Shown here: piece after piece, positions 22,959-43,880 of the stretch
How the letters are laid out: each line of letters opens with the position of its first letter
How positions within the stretch are numbered: the first letter of the stretch is position 1
Assembly: GCA_009760855.2 (NCBI GenBank)
Contig: WPIO01000004.1
Coordinates: 12,660,501-12,724,500 of the forward strand
Reading direction: 5' to 3'
Source: Cristatella mucedo
Taxonomy: Eukaryota; Bryozoa; Phylactolaemata; Cristatellidae
Length of the DNA stretch: 64,000 bases
Made by a program: the position numbers and the translations under genes
Notes under the pieces: generated by a model
Told to the model about the DNA's origin: nothing
What the model saw: only the letters and a program-made list of their open reading frames with translations
Database searches by the model: none

Positions 22959-25218
22959 TTAATAGGAAGGGCAGGGAGCAGCAGCCGGGCAATCAGTCTG
23001 GTTGTCATATCAGACGATCCAGCAACAGCTGTCTTGCCAACTTAGTGACATGATGTTTCACTGGCTTAGCTAGCTGGCAGCTAGATCACAATGGTGCTGA
23101 GCAAACAAGCTCTAACAAGGAAATCTGTCTCAATTGGAAGACATTCCGGGTGCCCGAGTGCAGACTGCTTGCCTATTAGGGAAGGCTATATCAGCAGGAG
23201 AAGCAGCTGCAGCTCTAATGTCAACAGCTGCAGCCCTGGGCAGCTTGTTGTGCCTTTCCAGAAGGGGGGCCAGGTTTAGCAACAGCGCTCCACCAGAAGC
23301 AATGGAAATGCATTTAGCAGACAGCATTGAAAAAACTTGACTCACCTGCCCAAAGACAGGCATGGTCGGCCTGCTTCAATTAGCCATTTGATGCTGGGAC
23401 CAGCACTAACCTTTAAACTTCACATGGCCGTGGAGCTTTCGGAAAAATGCCGAGCACAGAAAACCAACAGCCATGTAGACATCAACTACCCACAAACGTC
23501 ATCCAACGACATGCCGATGGTGTGGCTGCTGCTTGTGCTCATTTACGGTTTATGGATTCTAAACCAGCAAACTAAGTGCCACAACAGCATACAATCCCGG
23601 AAGTTTCTCAGCCCAACCCCTAACGTGGCCGGCACACATGCCATCCACATTTGAACTGCTGCTGCTGTTGCTGCTGGCTTTCACATCGTTCCGGGATTGC
23701 CGTCCTCTCAGACTGGATGGCATCATCACTGGGAAAGCACAGAGAGCGAGCAGTGCTGTAGCATGCTTGCACAGCTGCTACGGCCAAGTGTGCCAATTTG
23801 CATAAGAAACCAACCAATGTGTAGTAAGTATGTGCCTCGATGGCCCCTACGGACTAACTTTGGCAGGTAGGAAAAGCAACACGAGGAGACCAGGCAATCT
23901 TGCCGATGAAGGACGGCGAGCGTCACCCGACCCACGTAATAAACAGGTTACACAAACAGTCATGCCCATCAAACCCGAGAATGGCATGCATGCAGCACGG
24001 GGGGGGGGTGGGTGAGGGGCACTTCTAAGGCTGGACTATACCTGGACTGCAGTTTTCTTTCGCTGCAAGGCAAACACTCTGGTACCTTCCAGAATGGCAA
24101 TGAAATGCGTCACTAGCAGCTGGGAAGCCGCAGGAATTGACCCGTGACCGGAAGAAGCATTCTGCTACAGCTGCTGCTTAGTGAACTTCGGGGGGGGGGG
24201 GGCCTGCACCTCCAGGCAATCAAATCTGGGGTAGGCAAACGAATACCGGACAACGAGCAAACGAGCCACGGAGGCACGATGATATCGCAGTACGAAGTTG
24301 ATGCTGCTCTGCACGATATGCCCTACAATGGGCGGGGAAGGCACGGGTGAAAGCAATGCATTCGACCCGGTGGCACCTGCTATATACGGTTTAAAGCTCT
24401 CTCTCGGGTGACTCCAGGATCCTATTCGCGAGCCCCGCGAACGACAATCTCACGACCCTTACAGAAAGCACGAAAAAACCCGTTAGGCCGGCGTGAGAGC
24501 AAAGGGCGAAGGCAGCCTTCGCGCCAGAGCATCCGAAGCATCCGAACGACCGGCGTACGACGCAGCAGGCTGGCAGCAGCTGCACAGAAATCCTCTGCAA
24601 ACGTCCACTCAAGCACGCGCGCGATCGCGGTTTGCTAGGCGCCTCACGCAGCCTTTAGGTTGCAATGCTATTGAATCAGCGCCGCCGCCGCTGCCTCGCC
24701 GGTAGCACCGTCGGAGCAGACGGACGGATGTCTGTTTCTTTGTCCGGCAGGCGGCGCTCGGTCGGAATGCCGGCGGCGCCGCTGCAGATTTCCACCCGGT
24801 CGACCAGGAACTGAACACTCCTCGCACGGGCAGTCGGAACGCCTCCGCCTCGCCGAGCGGCGCCCGTGAGGCGCCCGCGAGGCAGTTTGACGCGAGGTCC
24901 GCCGCCGGTTTTCACCGGGAGCTCTCGTTCGCCGGCTAGCGTCGCGTGGCGCACTCCAAGCCGCTTGCTCACTCACCCGGTCGCTCCGCCGGATAGCGAC
25001 GAGTGTGGCCGAGCCGTTGAACCCACGACGTCGCCGGTTACATCGGCCATTCTCATGTCGCGTTCGCTGTATGCCGTGCGAAGGACTCGTCCGCCACGCA
25101 TCGGCGAAGGCGGACCGGGCGCCATGCGCCCGCAGGACGTAACACCTGTAGCGCCTGTGACGGTCATACTCGTCGTTTCCTGAGGGGTCGGCATCCAGTG
25201 CTCCCCGTCGCTGTCCAT
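160..25218 (-). CDS. GRAMD1: GRAMD1/Aster-like ER-anchored sterol transfer protein (gene span)
   Basis: Aster proteins sit in the ER membrane at plasma-membrane contact sites. Their GRAM domain senses phosphatidylserine and cholesterol, and the VASt (ASTER) domain carries sterol to the ER. Ten coding exons were reconstructed on the minus strand: 24977-25218, 13625-14363, 12886-12958, 7313-7416, 5920-6096, 4611-4778, 3710-3929, 1754-2191, 1455-1579 and 1041-1236. All phases join exactly and give about 827 residues. Order of domains: a disordered Ser/Ala/Gly-rich N-terminus of about 330 residues, longer than I recall in vertebrate GRAMD1; GRAM domain with DYSCALKKDF and VIPNAIQITTAKD; a linker with DLWALVRWLYG; then VASt with FNLPAHELFALLFTDSPFF, ITYTLAINASFGPK and LPYGENFYVLNKYC. 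A hydrophobic segment near 215-285 fits the C-terminal ER anchor. The exon for the last VASt helix was not found. GRAMD1A, B and C cannot be told apart and probably arose in vertebrates. Confidence 0.9.
331..1040 (-). other. Unresolved 3' part of the Aster gene
   Basis: The region between exon 10 and the membrane segment is GC-rich and open in several frames, with a poly-G run at 525-538. A minus-strand frame at 360-520 encodes the acidic stretch MADDTPAEEGVSEEDVAGP, which could be linker. None of the frames shows the expected end of the VASt domain. The real exons here are not settled. Confidence 0.4.
1041..1236 (-). CDS. GRAMD1: Aster exon 10 (VASt core)
   Basis: The 196-nt exon encodes IALPETVPGRFYAVDCEC, then TLPYGENFYVLNKYCILHL and RLLVHSDVMYIKPVFSIVKG, the sterol-binding VASt core. 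The acceptor is GTTTTCAG and the donor G/GTTGGT, phase 1. The family normally continues with an EK-W-GLEDYF helix, but that exon could not be found downstream. Confidence 0.93.
1455..1579 (-). CDS. GRAMD1: Aster exon 9 (VASt beta strands)
   Basis: The 125-nt exon encodes DLALSSWPES, then KKQRKITYTLAINASFGPKR and SPATEVQ, matching the central VASt strands (YTITLTNPLAPKTATVRETQ type). The acceptor is CTTGCAG and the donor GTGCGT, phase 0. Confidence 0.93.
1754..2191 (-). CDS. GRAMD1: Aster exon 8 (linker and VASt start)
   Basis: The 438-nt exon encodes a Gly/Ser/Arg linker of about 110 residues, then STFNLPAHELFALLFTDSPF and FADFLAKRATS. This is the first helix of the VASt domain (compare FNFSVDKLYDLLFTNSPF). 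The acceptor is TTTCGCAG; the donor G/GTAGGG is phase 1. Confidence 0.9.
2192..3709 (-). other. Aster intron 7
   Basis: No conserved coding sequence is seen. It holds two SINE-1 remnants in minus orientation (about 3040-3125 and 3385-3545) and a LINE-tail fragment near 3128-3200. The rest is unique AT-rich sequence. Confidence 0.6.
3385..3545 (-). mobile_element. SINE-1 remnant in Aster intron 7
   Basis: Inverted: AATAAAATATTGCCTGCTGC, then GGCCCCACGACCTGGACCGT. A fragment of the same family sits at 3040-3125. Confidence 0.5.
3710..3929 (-). CDS. GRAMD1: Aster exon 7 (Ser/Arg-rich linker)
   Basis: The 220-nt exon encodes an acidic linker with a Ser/Arg run (HSRSSSRSSSSRGDRSRS) made of AGC/AGT/AGA repeats, then DEPEVDEDHD. 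The acceptor TTTCATAG follows from exon 6 in phase 0 and the donor is G/GTACTG, phase 1. It has no recognised domain and is assigned by frame continuity with exons 6 and 8. Confidence 0.75.
4290..4380 (+). repeat. Solo LINE-B tail
   Basis: GTGCGTAGAAAGAGATTGAG, then a CTGAGGGCAC and an (ATT)n end. It is only the last 70-90 bp of the LINE, as expected from strong 5' truncation. Confidence 0.7.
4611..4778 (-). CDS. GRAMD1: Aster exon 6 (post-GRAM linker)
   Basis: The 56-codon exon starts PISGSDLWALVRWLYG, matching the PLCPKELWHFVHQCYG segment just after the GRAM domain in vertebrate GRAMD1. Only the TTTAAAG acceptor at 4779-4780 keeps phase 0; the nearby CTCAG would shift the frame. The donor is GTAAGG (4610-4605). 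The rest is acidic linker. Confidence 0.9.
5036..5225 (+). mobile_element. SINE-1 (tRNA-derived)
   Basis: The head is tRNA-like: A box TGGCACACTAGG at 5048-5059 and a B box GGGATCGATTCC at 5098-5109, about the tRNA spacing. It is followed by a body GCCACTGCTTGCAGTGACGA and a tail AGGCTCTTCTGTCGCTATAC...TTTAATCAGCTAGG. Such SINEs are transcribed by RNA polymerase III. Confidence 0.82.
5920..6096 (-). CDS. GRAMD1: Aster exon 5 (GRAM domain C-terminal half)
   Basis: The 59-codon exon in phase 0 encodes ICIPLHEITAINKC, then KVIPNAIQITTAKDRFLF, SSFVARDQTY and a final Trp-containing helix ending LTER. It aligns without gaps to the second half of the GRAMD1 GRAM domain. It lies between a TTTTAG acceptor and a GTAAGT donor (5919-5914). 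Confidence 0.96.
6235..6345 (-). repeat. Solo LINE-B tail
   Basis: Inverted tail beginning AATAATAATAATAATAGTGC and continuing to GCAAAGGGAAACGCAATTG. Confidence 0.7.
6570..6640 (+). repeat. Solo LINE-B tail
   Basis: CAAGTGCCTAGAAAGAGATT, then CTGAGGGCACTTTATCAAGT and ATTATT. Confidence 0.7.
7313..7416 (-). CDS. GRAMD1: Aster exon 4 (GRAM domain core)
   Basis: The 104-nt exon encodes DYSCALKKDFLVHGRLYV followed by SQNRIGFYANLFGWEST, the most conserved block of the GRAM domain in the Aster family. The acceptor is TTGCAG (7417-7422) and the donor GTTCGT (7312-7307), phase 0. The first codon (Asp) is split with exon 3. Confidence 0.97.
7610..8240 (+). mobile_element. LINE-D fragment (CR1-like)
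   Basis: It is similar to 55850-56455 in the window: both carry a TCTCTGGCCAA motif followed by TAGCTTCAC/GTCGCTTCAC, and later ACTGGCTTCCGGCT-like sequence. Both fit a degenerate C-terminal reverse-transcriptase region. No open frame survives. It contains a short direct duplication at 7660-7706. Confidence 0.45.
8390..8815 (-). mobile_element. LINE-B 3' fragment
   Basis: Minus-strand 3' end of a CR1-like LINE: the tail near 8395 reads AATAATAATAA, followed on the plus strand by the reverse complement of the shared CCTAGAAAGAG...CTCTGAGGG tail, then the degenerate SLETVHxARMLPKPGT-type end of the ORF. Confidence 0.7.
9215..9352 (-). mobile_element. SINE-1 copy in Aster intron 3
   Basis: Inverted: GCTGATTTAACAGCCTCATT, AGCCTTTAACGGCTATCACT, then GCAATAAAGGATTGCCTGCT and GGACTC...CCACAACCCGG. 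Confidence 0.7.
9500..9565 (+). repeat. Solo LINE-B tail
   Basis: TTAAGTGCCTAGAAAGAGTG, then CTGAGGGCGCTATACAAATG and ATTATTAC. Confidence 0.65.
10150..10700 (+). mobile_element. LINE-A 3' fragment
   Basis: Degenerate plus-strand frame: RLWNSLP-, DNCSPAA- and CYFHATHL-like residues, followed by the TAGAAAGTTCTCCTGCGTAA end shared by LINE-A copies. Confidence 0.6.
12220..12350 (-). mobile_element. SINE-1 remnant in Aster intron 3
   Basis: Inverted tail and body: GGTTAAACAGTCTCATTTGC, then CGGCTATCGCCACCGCTTGC. The head is degenerate. Confidence 0.55.
12719..12806. repeat. (CT)n microsatellite
   Basis: About 44 CT units. On the Aster coding strand it is (GA)n, roughly 80 nt downstream of the exon 3 donor. 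Confidence 0.98.
12886..12958 (-). CDS. GRAMD1: Aster exon 3 (GRAM domain start)
   Basis: The 73-nt exon encodes SYRQRSDEFRKLFKGV and PEEERLLV, which matches the start of the GRAM domain of GRAMD1 (YKQRNEDFRKLF type). The acceptor is CTTGCAG and the donor is G/GTGAGC, phase 1. The donor-side intron begins with a (GA)n tract about 80 nt downstream on the coding strand. Confidence 0.93.
13625..14363 (-). CDS. GRAMD1: Aster exon 2 (disordered N-terminal region)
   Basis: This is a 739-nt open frame between a TTTCAG acceptor (14364-14369) and a GTAGGG donor (13624-13619). It encodes Ser, Ala, Gly and Pro runs, including eight consecutive Ala, so it is probably disordered. The last residues, GRWSRLLP, run directly into SYRQRSDEFRKLF of exon 3, as in the VLSPTYKQR region of vertebrate GRAMD1. 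A (GT)n tract (CA on the coding strand) lies about 90 nt upstream of the acceptor. Confidence 0.8.
14451..14532. repeat. (GT)n microsatellite
   Basis: About 40 GT units with one interruption (GTAAGT). On the Aster coding strand it is (CA)n, 88 nt upstream of the exon 2 acceptor. Confidence 0.98.
15029..15322. repeat. (TA)n and (TTTA)n block
   Basis: Alternating TA and TTTA/TTTAT runs, ending in about 43 TA units. The flank CATGGGAAACCATTGGCTCA recurs in similar form at about 15195-15216, so the block itself seems duplicated. Confidence 0.95.
15408..15585 (-). mobile_element. SINE-1 copy in Aster intron 1
   Basis: Inverted: AGCAGCCTCATTTATGCAGC, then GCAGTAATAAAGGATTGCCT, CAAACCCGCGATCTGAGC. 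Confidence 0.65.
16378..16545 (-). mobile_element. SINE-1 copy in Aster intron 1
   Basis: Inverted: AACCGCATTTATATAACGAC, AGAAGAGCCTTACCAG, then GAGCCCATGACTTGGCTCGT in the head. Confidence 0.62.
16728..16875 (+). mobile_element. SINE-2 copy
   Basis: GGCCCAGTGGCTGAGGTGCA head, a GATCGTGAGCTCAAGCC B-box region, then GAAGCACCTGAATAGAGATT and CTTGGGGTGCAATACAAGT. Confidence 0.68.
17065..17400 (-). mobile_element. LINE-C 3' fragment
   Basis: It shares GGTTAGTAGGACC and GCATGCTCC..AGCA..CATTAAGACACTCA with copies at 40425, 48000 and 50600. It begins with an AATAATAATAG end. Confidence 0.6.
17415..17775 (-). mobile_element. LINE-B 3' fragment
   Basis: It has the same 3' tail and end of ORF as the other LINE-B copies, truncated at its 5' side at about 17775. 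Confidence 0.7.
17800..19010 (-). mobile_element. Chimeric LINE (B 5' part joined to A 3' part)
   Basis: Minus-strand translation: FHFYAEDTRLYLCL (YADD-box relative), then LINE-B-type SAQNLGVLFQSDLSLDDL and AIDFKVLSLTLRSLR. Around 18340 it switches without a stop to LINE-A-type ECKVLMLTHKGCHGLAPSYL and AELLHQFQPSRAL. It ends near 17800 with the LINE-A 3' end. Confidence 0.75.
19320..19560 (-). mobile_element. LINE-C ORF fragment
   Basis: It shares GAGTGGGTGGTGTGAGAGCACA-like sequence and GACCTGTAAGCCAGACTGAG with 48385-48560. The coding frame is lost. Confidence 0.5.
20440..20545 (+). mobile_element. SINE-2 fragment
   Basis: GACCGAGGTCGTGGGCTCGA, then GAATCGCCAGAACAGTGATT and CCTATGGTGCTATACAAATG. 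Confidence 0.6.
20760..21540 (+). mobile_element. LINE-A 3' fragment
   Basis: The plus-strand frame has LVLSQLDYCNSLLARLPKKA, LLKELGWLPM and LTHKACHDLAPSYKAELLHQ, then CYFHATHYLDCSPD. It continues to a duplicated 3' end at 21401-21520. One frameshift lies at about 20990. Confidence 0.85.
21401..21520. repeat. Direct duplication of about 60 bp in LINE-A 3' end
   Basis: CCACTTAGGCTGTGAGTGCG ... CTTTGTGGAGTTG appears twice head to tail with two or three differences. Confidence 0.9.
22530..22630 (+). mobile_element. SINE-1 remnant in Aster intron 1
   Basis: A body and tail fragment: CTTGCAAGCAGAGGTGATTG, then GCCGCTATATAAATAAGGCA. The head is lost. Confidence 0.4.
22893..22956. repeat. (CT)n(AT)n compound microsatellite
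   Basis: About 12 CT units followed directly by about 20 AT units. Confidence 0.97.
24190..24202. repeat. Poly-G run
   Basis: A 13-nt G homopolymer. Similar runs lie at 525-538 and 24000-24008, and poly-C runs at 21668-21679, 25346-25354 and 58012-58020. Such runs are also common sites of assembly error. Confidence 0.9.
24977..25218 (-). CDS. GRAMD1: Aster exon 1 (start codon)
   Basis: The exon opens with ATG at 25218-25216 (MDSDGEHWMPTPQ) and ends at a GTGAGT donor (24976-24971) in phase 2. The two leftover bases join the single leading base of exon 2 to make a Gly codon and keep the frame. It encodes about 80 low-complexity residues with no domain and lies in a CpG-rich stretch. The link to exon 2 rests on phase and frame only, because the N-terminus of this family is not conserved. 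Confidence 0.65.
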
Positions 25219-25502
25219 AAGCGGAATACTATCTTCTTAATAATCTGCTGGGGAAATTTTCTCCAACTGCATGGCCTGCGCCCCAGAGCACTCGGATTCA
25301 AGTGCGCCCACAGCAGCCACGGCGCCAACTCCGACGTAAACTACCCCCCCCCCCACCACTGACCGCTGCCATGAGGACGGCGCCCCGAGGGTCACACAGC
25401 GAATCCTTTCGTCTTTCCCATTGCTTACATCTCGCCACCTCGCTCAGTGTGCCATGTGCTGCGGGCGAATCTCCTTTTCGAGCCGTCGCCGAAAAGACGG
25501 AC
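25219..25502. promoter_or_regulatory. Probable bidirectional promoter of Aster and SETD9
   Basis: Only 284 bp separate the divergent start codons of Aster (25218, minus) and SETD9 (25503, plus). The interval must hold both 5' leaders and probably both start sites. Flanking sequence from about 24.4 to 26.0 kb is CpG-rich. No TATA box is evident. A poly-C run lies at 25346-25354. Confidence 0.6.
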
Positions 25503-39303
<13,801 letters not shown>

Positions 39304-39304
39304 T

Positions 39305-39366
39305 GCGGCCTTGCTGTACTTGCTGTTGCGCAGGTACCTTTGCTGTACTTGCTGTTGCGCAGGTAC
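39305..39366. repeat. 28-bp tandem duplication after the SETD9 stop
   Basis: TTGCTGTACTTGCTGTTGCG plus CAGGTAC occurs twice, within the likely SETD9 3' UTR. Confidence 0.88.
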
Positions 39367-39539
39367 AAATTATACATTCGATAGCCCTCGCGATTGCAAC
39401 TTCTTGCAGTGTATCCCTCTGCACACACACACAGGAAGCCGGAGTCGATATCAGACTGTTGTCACTGCCTCGGTTGAATTTTAAGGCCAGACCTTAAGCA
39501 GTTCTAGCTAGCATATTGCTATAAAAAAAAAAGGCAAAC

Positions 39540-39645
39540 CAAAGATCTAGGTCGTCAAGGCATTGGCAAGATCAAGGCTATCTAGTGATTTGTAATATGC
39601 CTGGATAGAGACTAAGTTATCTTGGGGTGCTATGAATGACATATT
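39540..39645 (+). mobile_element. SINE-2 remnant
   Basis: Degenerate head, then ATGCCTGGATAGAGACTAAG and CTTGGGGTGCTATGAATGA, ending in ATTATT. Confidence 0.5.
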
Positions 39646-40046
39646 ATTGTTATTCTTATTATTATTATCAGTGGGCCTGTCACTGCATATCTTTACAGAA
39701 GAATTGCTTTGTCCTACTAAGTTATGCTTGTTTATGATTCATGCATGTCTGTCCGCAGCTTCACCTGGACTACTAGTTCCTTTGAGCTCATTCCTATTAG
39801 AGCCCTCTAGGTGAGGTCCTTATTGCTAATGTGTGCGCTGACAGCCTGGGAAGGAAGGTGTTTAGTGGAAAAATTCTCTCCGGCTCTTGAGATGCCGCAA
39901 CATTTGGGACGCAGCACGTATGAAAGACCATGGAGGTTTGTAGACCTGTGGCTCCTGAAGAGGGTGGTGACCTAGTGACCCCCCTCCCCACCCTGAGGGG
40001 TGTAAGGATTATCTACGGAGCATCAGGAGGCCTAAGGGGGGCCTGT

Positions 40047-40093
40047 AGATGACGTGCTCGATGGCTCGACATGTAGATGACGTGCTCGAGGCA
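40047..40093. repeat. Short direct repeat
   Basis: TGTAGATGACGTGCTCGA occurs twice, 24 bp apart, in the intergenic region. Confidence 0.75.
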
Positions 40094-40424
40094 GATCTTT
40101 CGGATTTGTGCATCGTTAATTTGCGAGTAACCGGTCGGATGCTTCGGCCGGGTTCCTAGTTTCCATCCAGTTCCAATGCTTGCGGTTTAGCCCCCTCACC
40201 CCTGAGCTAACAATGACCTGCAAGCCGGCCTACATGAACAGGTTTGTTCTAATGCCCAATGACACCTTGCGATTGAACCATTGACAAAGCACGTCGTGAC
40301 TAGGCACACAAAAACGTAGCATCGTTCAATCACTTAGGAGCAAATTTTTATAAGTTAGCAAATACCGTCAGTCAGTCTTGACCTTCATAACGAAGCAAGC
40401 CAAGCTGCATGACTTGTGACTGGC

Positions 40425-40640
40425 CGCGTTGGAATAATATTAATGATAATAGGTCGTCTGTATAGAGCCCTAGGAGAACTTTACTTTCTACCTAAACGCT
40501 TGACAACTTGCTGCAAGAGAATCGGTACCCAAGGATTACTAACTTGCATGGTATCAGGCAAAAGCAAACAAGTATCGTGCTTAGGCCAGTATGCTAAAGC
40601 AAACATTACGACACTCATTTCTTTGGTTAGTGAGGCTGCT
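40425..40640 (-). mobile_element. LINE-C 3' fragment
   Basis: Tail TAATGATAATAGGTCGTCTG, then GTGCTTAGGCCAGTATGCTA and ACGACACTCAT, as in the 48-kb copy. Confidence 0.6.
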
Positions 40641-40671
40641 GATAGTAACATAAATAAATAGATGTAATTCA

Positions 40672-40790
40672 TTGATATACCACCCTAAGATAGCTTAATC
40701 TCTATCAAGGTGCTTCACAAATGCATCAGGGCTCGAGCCCACGATCTAGGTCCTCAGGCGAGCACCTTACTCTTGGGCCAATTCAGGTCA
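40672..40790 (-). mobile_element. SINE-2 copy
   Basis: Inverted: AGCTTAATCTCTATCAAGGT, GCTCGAGCCCACGATCTAGG, then GAGCACCTTACTCTTGGGCC. Confidence 0.7.
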
Positions 40791-41059
40791 GGCATGCGCT
40801 GACTGTATCATGTACCGGTTGTCAGTCCTGGGCTATTTTCCAAGAGCATTTAATCTGGGGTTTGACTCCCCAGCAGAACCTTTTTGCAGCCCAAGTGCCC
40901 GAGCAGGATATCAAAATGTAAAGCCAGATACAGTGCTAACCCGAAGAATCCATGCACCCTGGGGATCAAGATTTCACCTTGCTTATCTCAGTGTCTCGTG
41001 GGCTGCTGGCAAGCAACATTTAACCGGAGTTTAGGATTTGCATCATTTAGCAATATTAA

Positions 41060-41130
41060 AAATAATATTTGTGTATAGCACTCTGATAGCTTAATTTCTT
41101 TCTAGGCATTTTACATATACTGTATTTGTA
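41060..41130 (-). repeat. Solo LINE tail
   Basis: Inverted tail: AAAAATAATATTTG, then TTTCTTTCTAGGCATTTTAC. Confidence 0.5.
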
Positions 41131-41734
41131 AGAAATCGTGCATGCTACCGCCTAGGTTATCTTACCATAGGCGAAAGCATGTTCAACGAACCTGTTTTGC
41201 AGTATCTAGGGAAATTTCTGGCTTTCAACATAGTCACCATTATCAACAGATATTAGTTTGTGTACAGTCGAGTGCTTAAAGTAAGATTTGCTAGATATAC
41301 ATCAAGTATTCCCTTCTCTAAAAATGTTTCTCAATAACAGTGCCGGACTTTTTTCAGCAATCATCAAGAGTGTGAAGCATACTATTTGAGTATGCACAGC
41401 CATAAACTTGATTGACATGCAGTACACTCAGCACCTAAAAATCCTCGCAGTATGGCTACAACTGCTGTAGCTGCAAATTTTTGTTCGGATAATAAGAGAG
41501 TTTTTGCCCTTGATTTTGTAACAGCGGCATTGCAGATTGGTTTTGATTTCCTTGGGTGCTTGGATTTTTGGGCCGGTTCTGTTTATATTTTTCCTTAGAC
41601 GATCAATATAGTGTCGCAGATGGTGATCTAATAAACAGACTTAATTTAATCCTGTGCCTAAACAATGTCTGCCACTTAGGATGGTGTCGGTTCGCTGCAA
41701 CAAACAGTTCTCATGGTTCATCTCTGACTTAGCT

Positions 41735-41825
41735 ATACTTGGTAAAAGAAAATTGCTCAGATTCTGCAGAAATATATACGTGGTAAAAAAATAGCTCAGA
41801 TTCTGCAGAAATATTTTTCTTGCCA
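41735..41825. repeat. Tandem duplication of about 45 bp
   Basis: GGTAAAA...GCTCAGATTCTGCAGAAATAT occurs twice, at about 41741 and 41779. Confidence 0.8.
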
Positions 41826-42539
41826 TTGCCAAAACTGCAATTCAGAGTATACAGCAAAATCGTAGCTGCAGAGTACCATTTTCGAGGCTAGACTGTTCCT
41901 GAGCCTTAAAAGATCCCGTCATGTCTTCAAAATTCTTGGTGGATTCCCAGACTCTTCCAAATGATCGGTTCAACCGCCGGTGGCTAATACCACCAGTGCA
42001 TTCGTAGTGTTCTTCACTAAAAAGAAGTCACGAAAATATGTTTGCCCGTTGAATAGCAAGCCACGACAGCTGTAGATGCTGAACTAGAGACTCCGACGAT
42101 TGGCACGTTTTTGAATGTAAAGTCCCAAGACCTCGTGTGTCTCGTCGGCAAGAAAGCATCCGTGCCAACCATGACGTTCACCTTATTGTTCGGCCACCTA
42201 TTACGGATATTCTTAATCAGTCAATGGAAACCGGTTTTCATCCCGATAGCAGCATGTCAATAATGTCGTACTACCCGTTCTGACGAAGCCTGGCATGGGT
42301 GCAATTGCAGGCTAATGTCACTTCCATTTCTGTTCTATTTGGGTTTCATTTCTGTTCCAGGCTCCAGAAGAGGCTTTTATAATCAGATATCCTCTCACTG
42401 AAACAAATTCTCTTGGTGATGCACTTCAGTCAGGTTTATTGGAACACCATTGCACCAAGACGGTTCTGCTGTATAAGCATGATCACTTCCATGCCCAGCA
42501 CGTGGGTGGGTGACGGCTCTGATGCTTTTCTGATGCTTT

Positions 42540-43300
42540 TTGCTAAAATTCGGGCTTGTTTAGGTAAGGATACCACGTCTAAGTTGGTCCATGCATTTGT
42601 GACATCCTGTCTTGACTTCTGTAACTCACTGCTTGCTGGCCTACCGGCATGTGCAATCAGGCACTTACTGCTGGTGCAAAACTGTGCAGCTAGGCTTGTC
42701 CGTCGTGAGCGTCGCAGTTGCCACATCACACCACTTCTCGCCGACCTGCACTGGCTCCAAGTCAAGCAAAGGATCGACTTCAAGGTTTTGTCCCTCACTT
42801 TTAGGTCCGTTCATTCTCTGGCTCCAGCCTATCTCTCAGATCTACTCCCCCACCAGGCCAAGCATCGTCTACCACAAGCTTTTCGGAATCTAACAGTTTA
42901 CCAATACCCAGTACAAATCTCGAGTCCATTGGAGACCGTGCATTTAGCTCGTATGCTCCCAAAGCCTGGAACTCACTCCCGAATTGTGTCAGAACATCCC
43001 CTGACTTGACCACATTTCAAAAGAACTTAAAAAACGCACCTATATAGGACAGCATTTAGTGGGTCCCTGTGATTCGTCCTTTATGTGCTTATTCGTGCTG
43101 ACACTGTGCATGCTTCCACTAACTACACTTGCATGCTGACCTTGTTCATGTCACCCCCTAAGCATGTTATTCATGTTGTTTATCAAGCAGGATATTACTC
43201 ACCATTCAATCGCGTTTCCCTATGCAGCAAATTTCAAGTGCCTAGAAAGAGCTTAAGCTCTCTGAGGGCGCTTTATCAAGTGCGTCATTATTATTATTAT
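42540..43300 (+). mobile_element. LINE-B 3' fragment
   Basis: A plus-strand frame reads TSCLDFCNSLLAGLPACAIR, CHITPLLADLHWLQVKQRID and FKVLSLTFRSVHSLAPAYLS, the C-terminal end of a CR1/L2-like reverse-transcriptase ORF. It then runs into the CTAGAAAGAGCTTAAGCTCT tail and an (ATT)n end at 43290. Confidence 0.87.
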
Positions 43301-43605
43301 TTCGATCTTTCAGCTGCCTTGACATTGTTTTGTGAAGCACTGGTGGCAAGGTTAGCTTCTGCTATTAGGCGAAATGGCCCTGGGTTAAAACTGGTACATG
43401 CCTAATGGAGAGAACTCATGTGGTTTCCTGCGGCATCAAAAACTTAGAGAGCTGTGATGTGACGCGTGGCGTGTGACCCTAAGGACAATACTGGGCTATT
43501 TGATATATACTGCGCCGTTGTTTATTTATCTCATTCGATGTGTACCACTATTTTTTCGCACGGCATCAAATCTCAGCTCTATACAGACAATGTTCGACTG
43601 TATCT

Positions 43606-43690
43606 GGCCGTGATAGCCCCGGAGGTAAGGTGCTTGCCTTCACGACCGAAGTCGTGGATTCGAATCCTGCAGTGAGCCAGTGAGCAGGAT
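43606..43690 (+). mobile_element. SINE-1 head abutting gag fragment
   Basis: Only the tRNA-like head is present: TGGCCGTGATAGCCCCGGAG, then B box GGATTCGAATCC and TGCAGTGAG. It stops where the Ty3-like gag frame begins. Confidence 0.6.
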
Positions 43691-43880
43691 ATGTTCGAAC
43701 AGTACGTGCTAGCTCAGGAGATTCCGGTAGATCGCCCTGAAGCCATATTCCTGGATTCTATCAGAGCTAAGGCATGCGCGCTGAGTAGCATCGTATCACC
43801 GGTCAATCCGTCGGATAAGAGCCTGTTGGAACACACGCAAGCACTTACGGACCATCTTATGCCCGTACCGCTTGTATAGT
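43690..43880 (+). mobile_element. Ty3/gypsy-like gag fragment
   Basis: A 62-codon open frame reads MFEQYVLAQEIPVDRPEAIF, then LDSIRAKACALSSIVSPVNP and DKSLLEHTQALTDHLMPVPL. It resembles the FEQYxxANEIPxxKKxAxxL...PxKPxDKSxxEL...HxxPxPL block of Ty3/gypsy gag in invertebrate genomes. There is no protease or polymerase nearby, so this is a fragment. Confidence 0.65.

Larger units (their letters stand above)
14364..24976 (-). other. Aster intron 1 (10.6 kb)
   Basis: This is the largest intron. It contains (GT)n and (TA)n tracts, three SINE-1/SINE-2 copies near 15.4-16.9 kb, LINE pieces at 17.06-19.56 kb and 20.76-21.54 kb, a SINE-2 at 20.44 kb and a (CT)n(AT)n tract at 22.9 kb. No conserved exon is seen at 21.6-24.9 kb, though CpG density rises from about 24.4 kb toward exon 1. 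Confidence 0.6.

Noticed and set aside
23130-23654. Possible alternative Aster exon near a CAG/GTGAGT site at 23340 on the minus strand
   Set aside because: The donor is good, but no acceptor, conserved peptide or phase link supports an exon.
41960-42240. 67-codon minus-strand frame (IRNRWPNNKVNVMVGTDAF...)
   Set aside because: It looks somewhat protein-like but is short, bounded by stops and matches no family I know.
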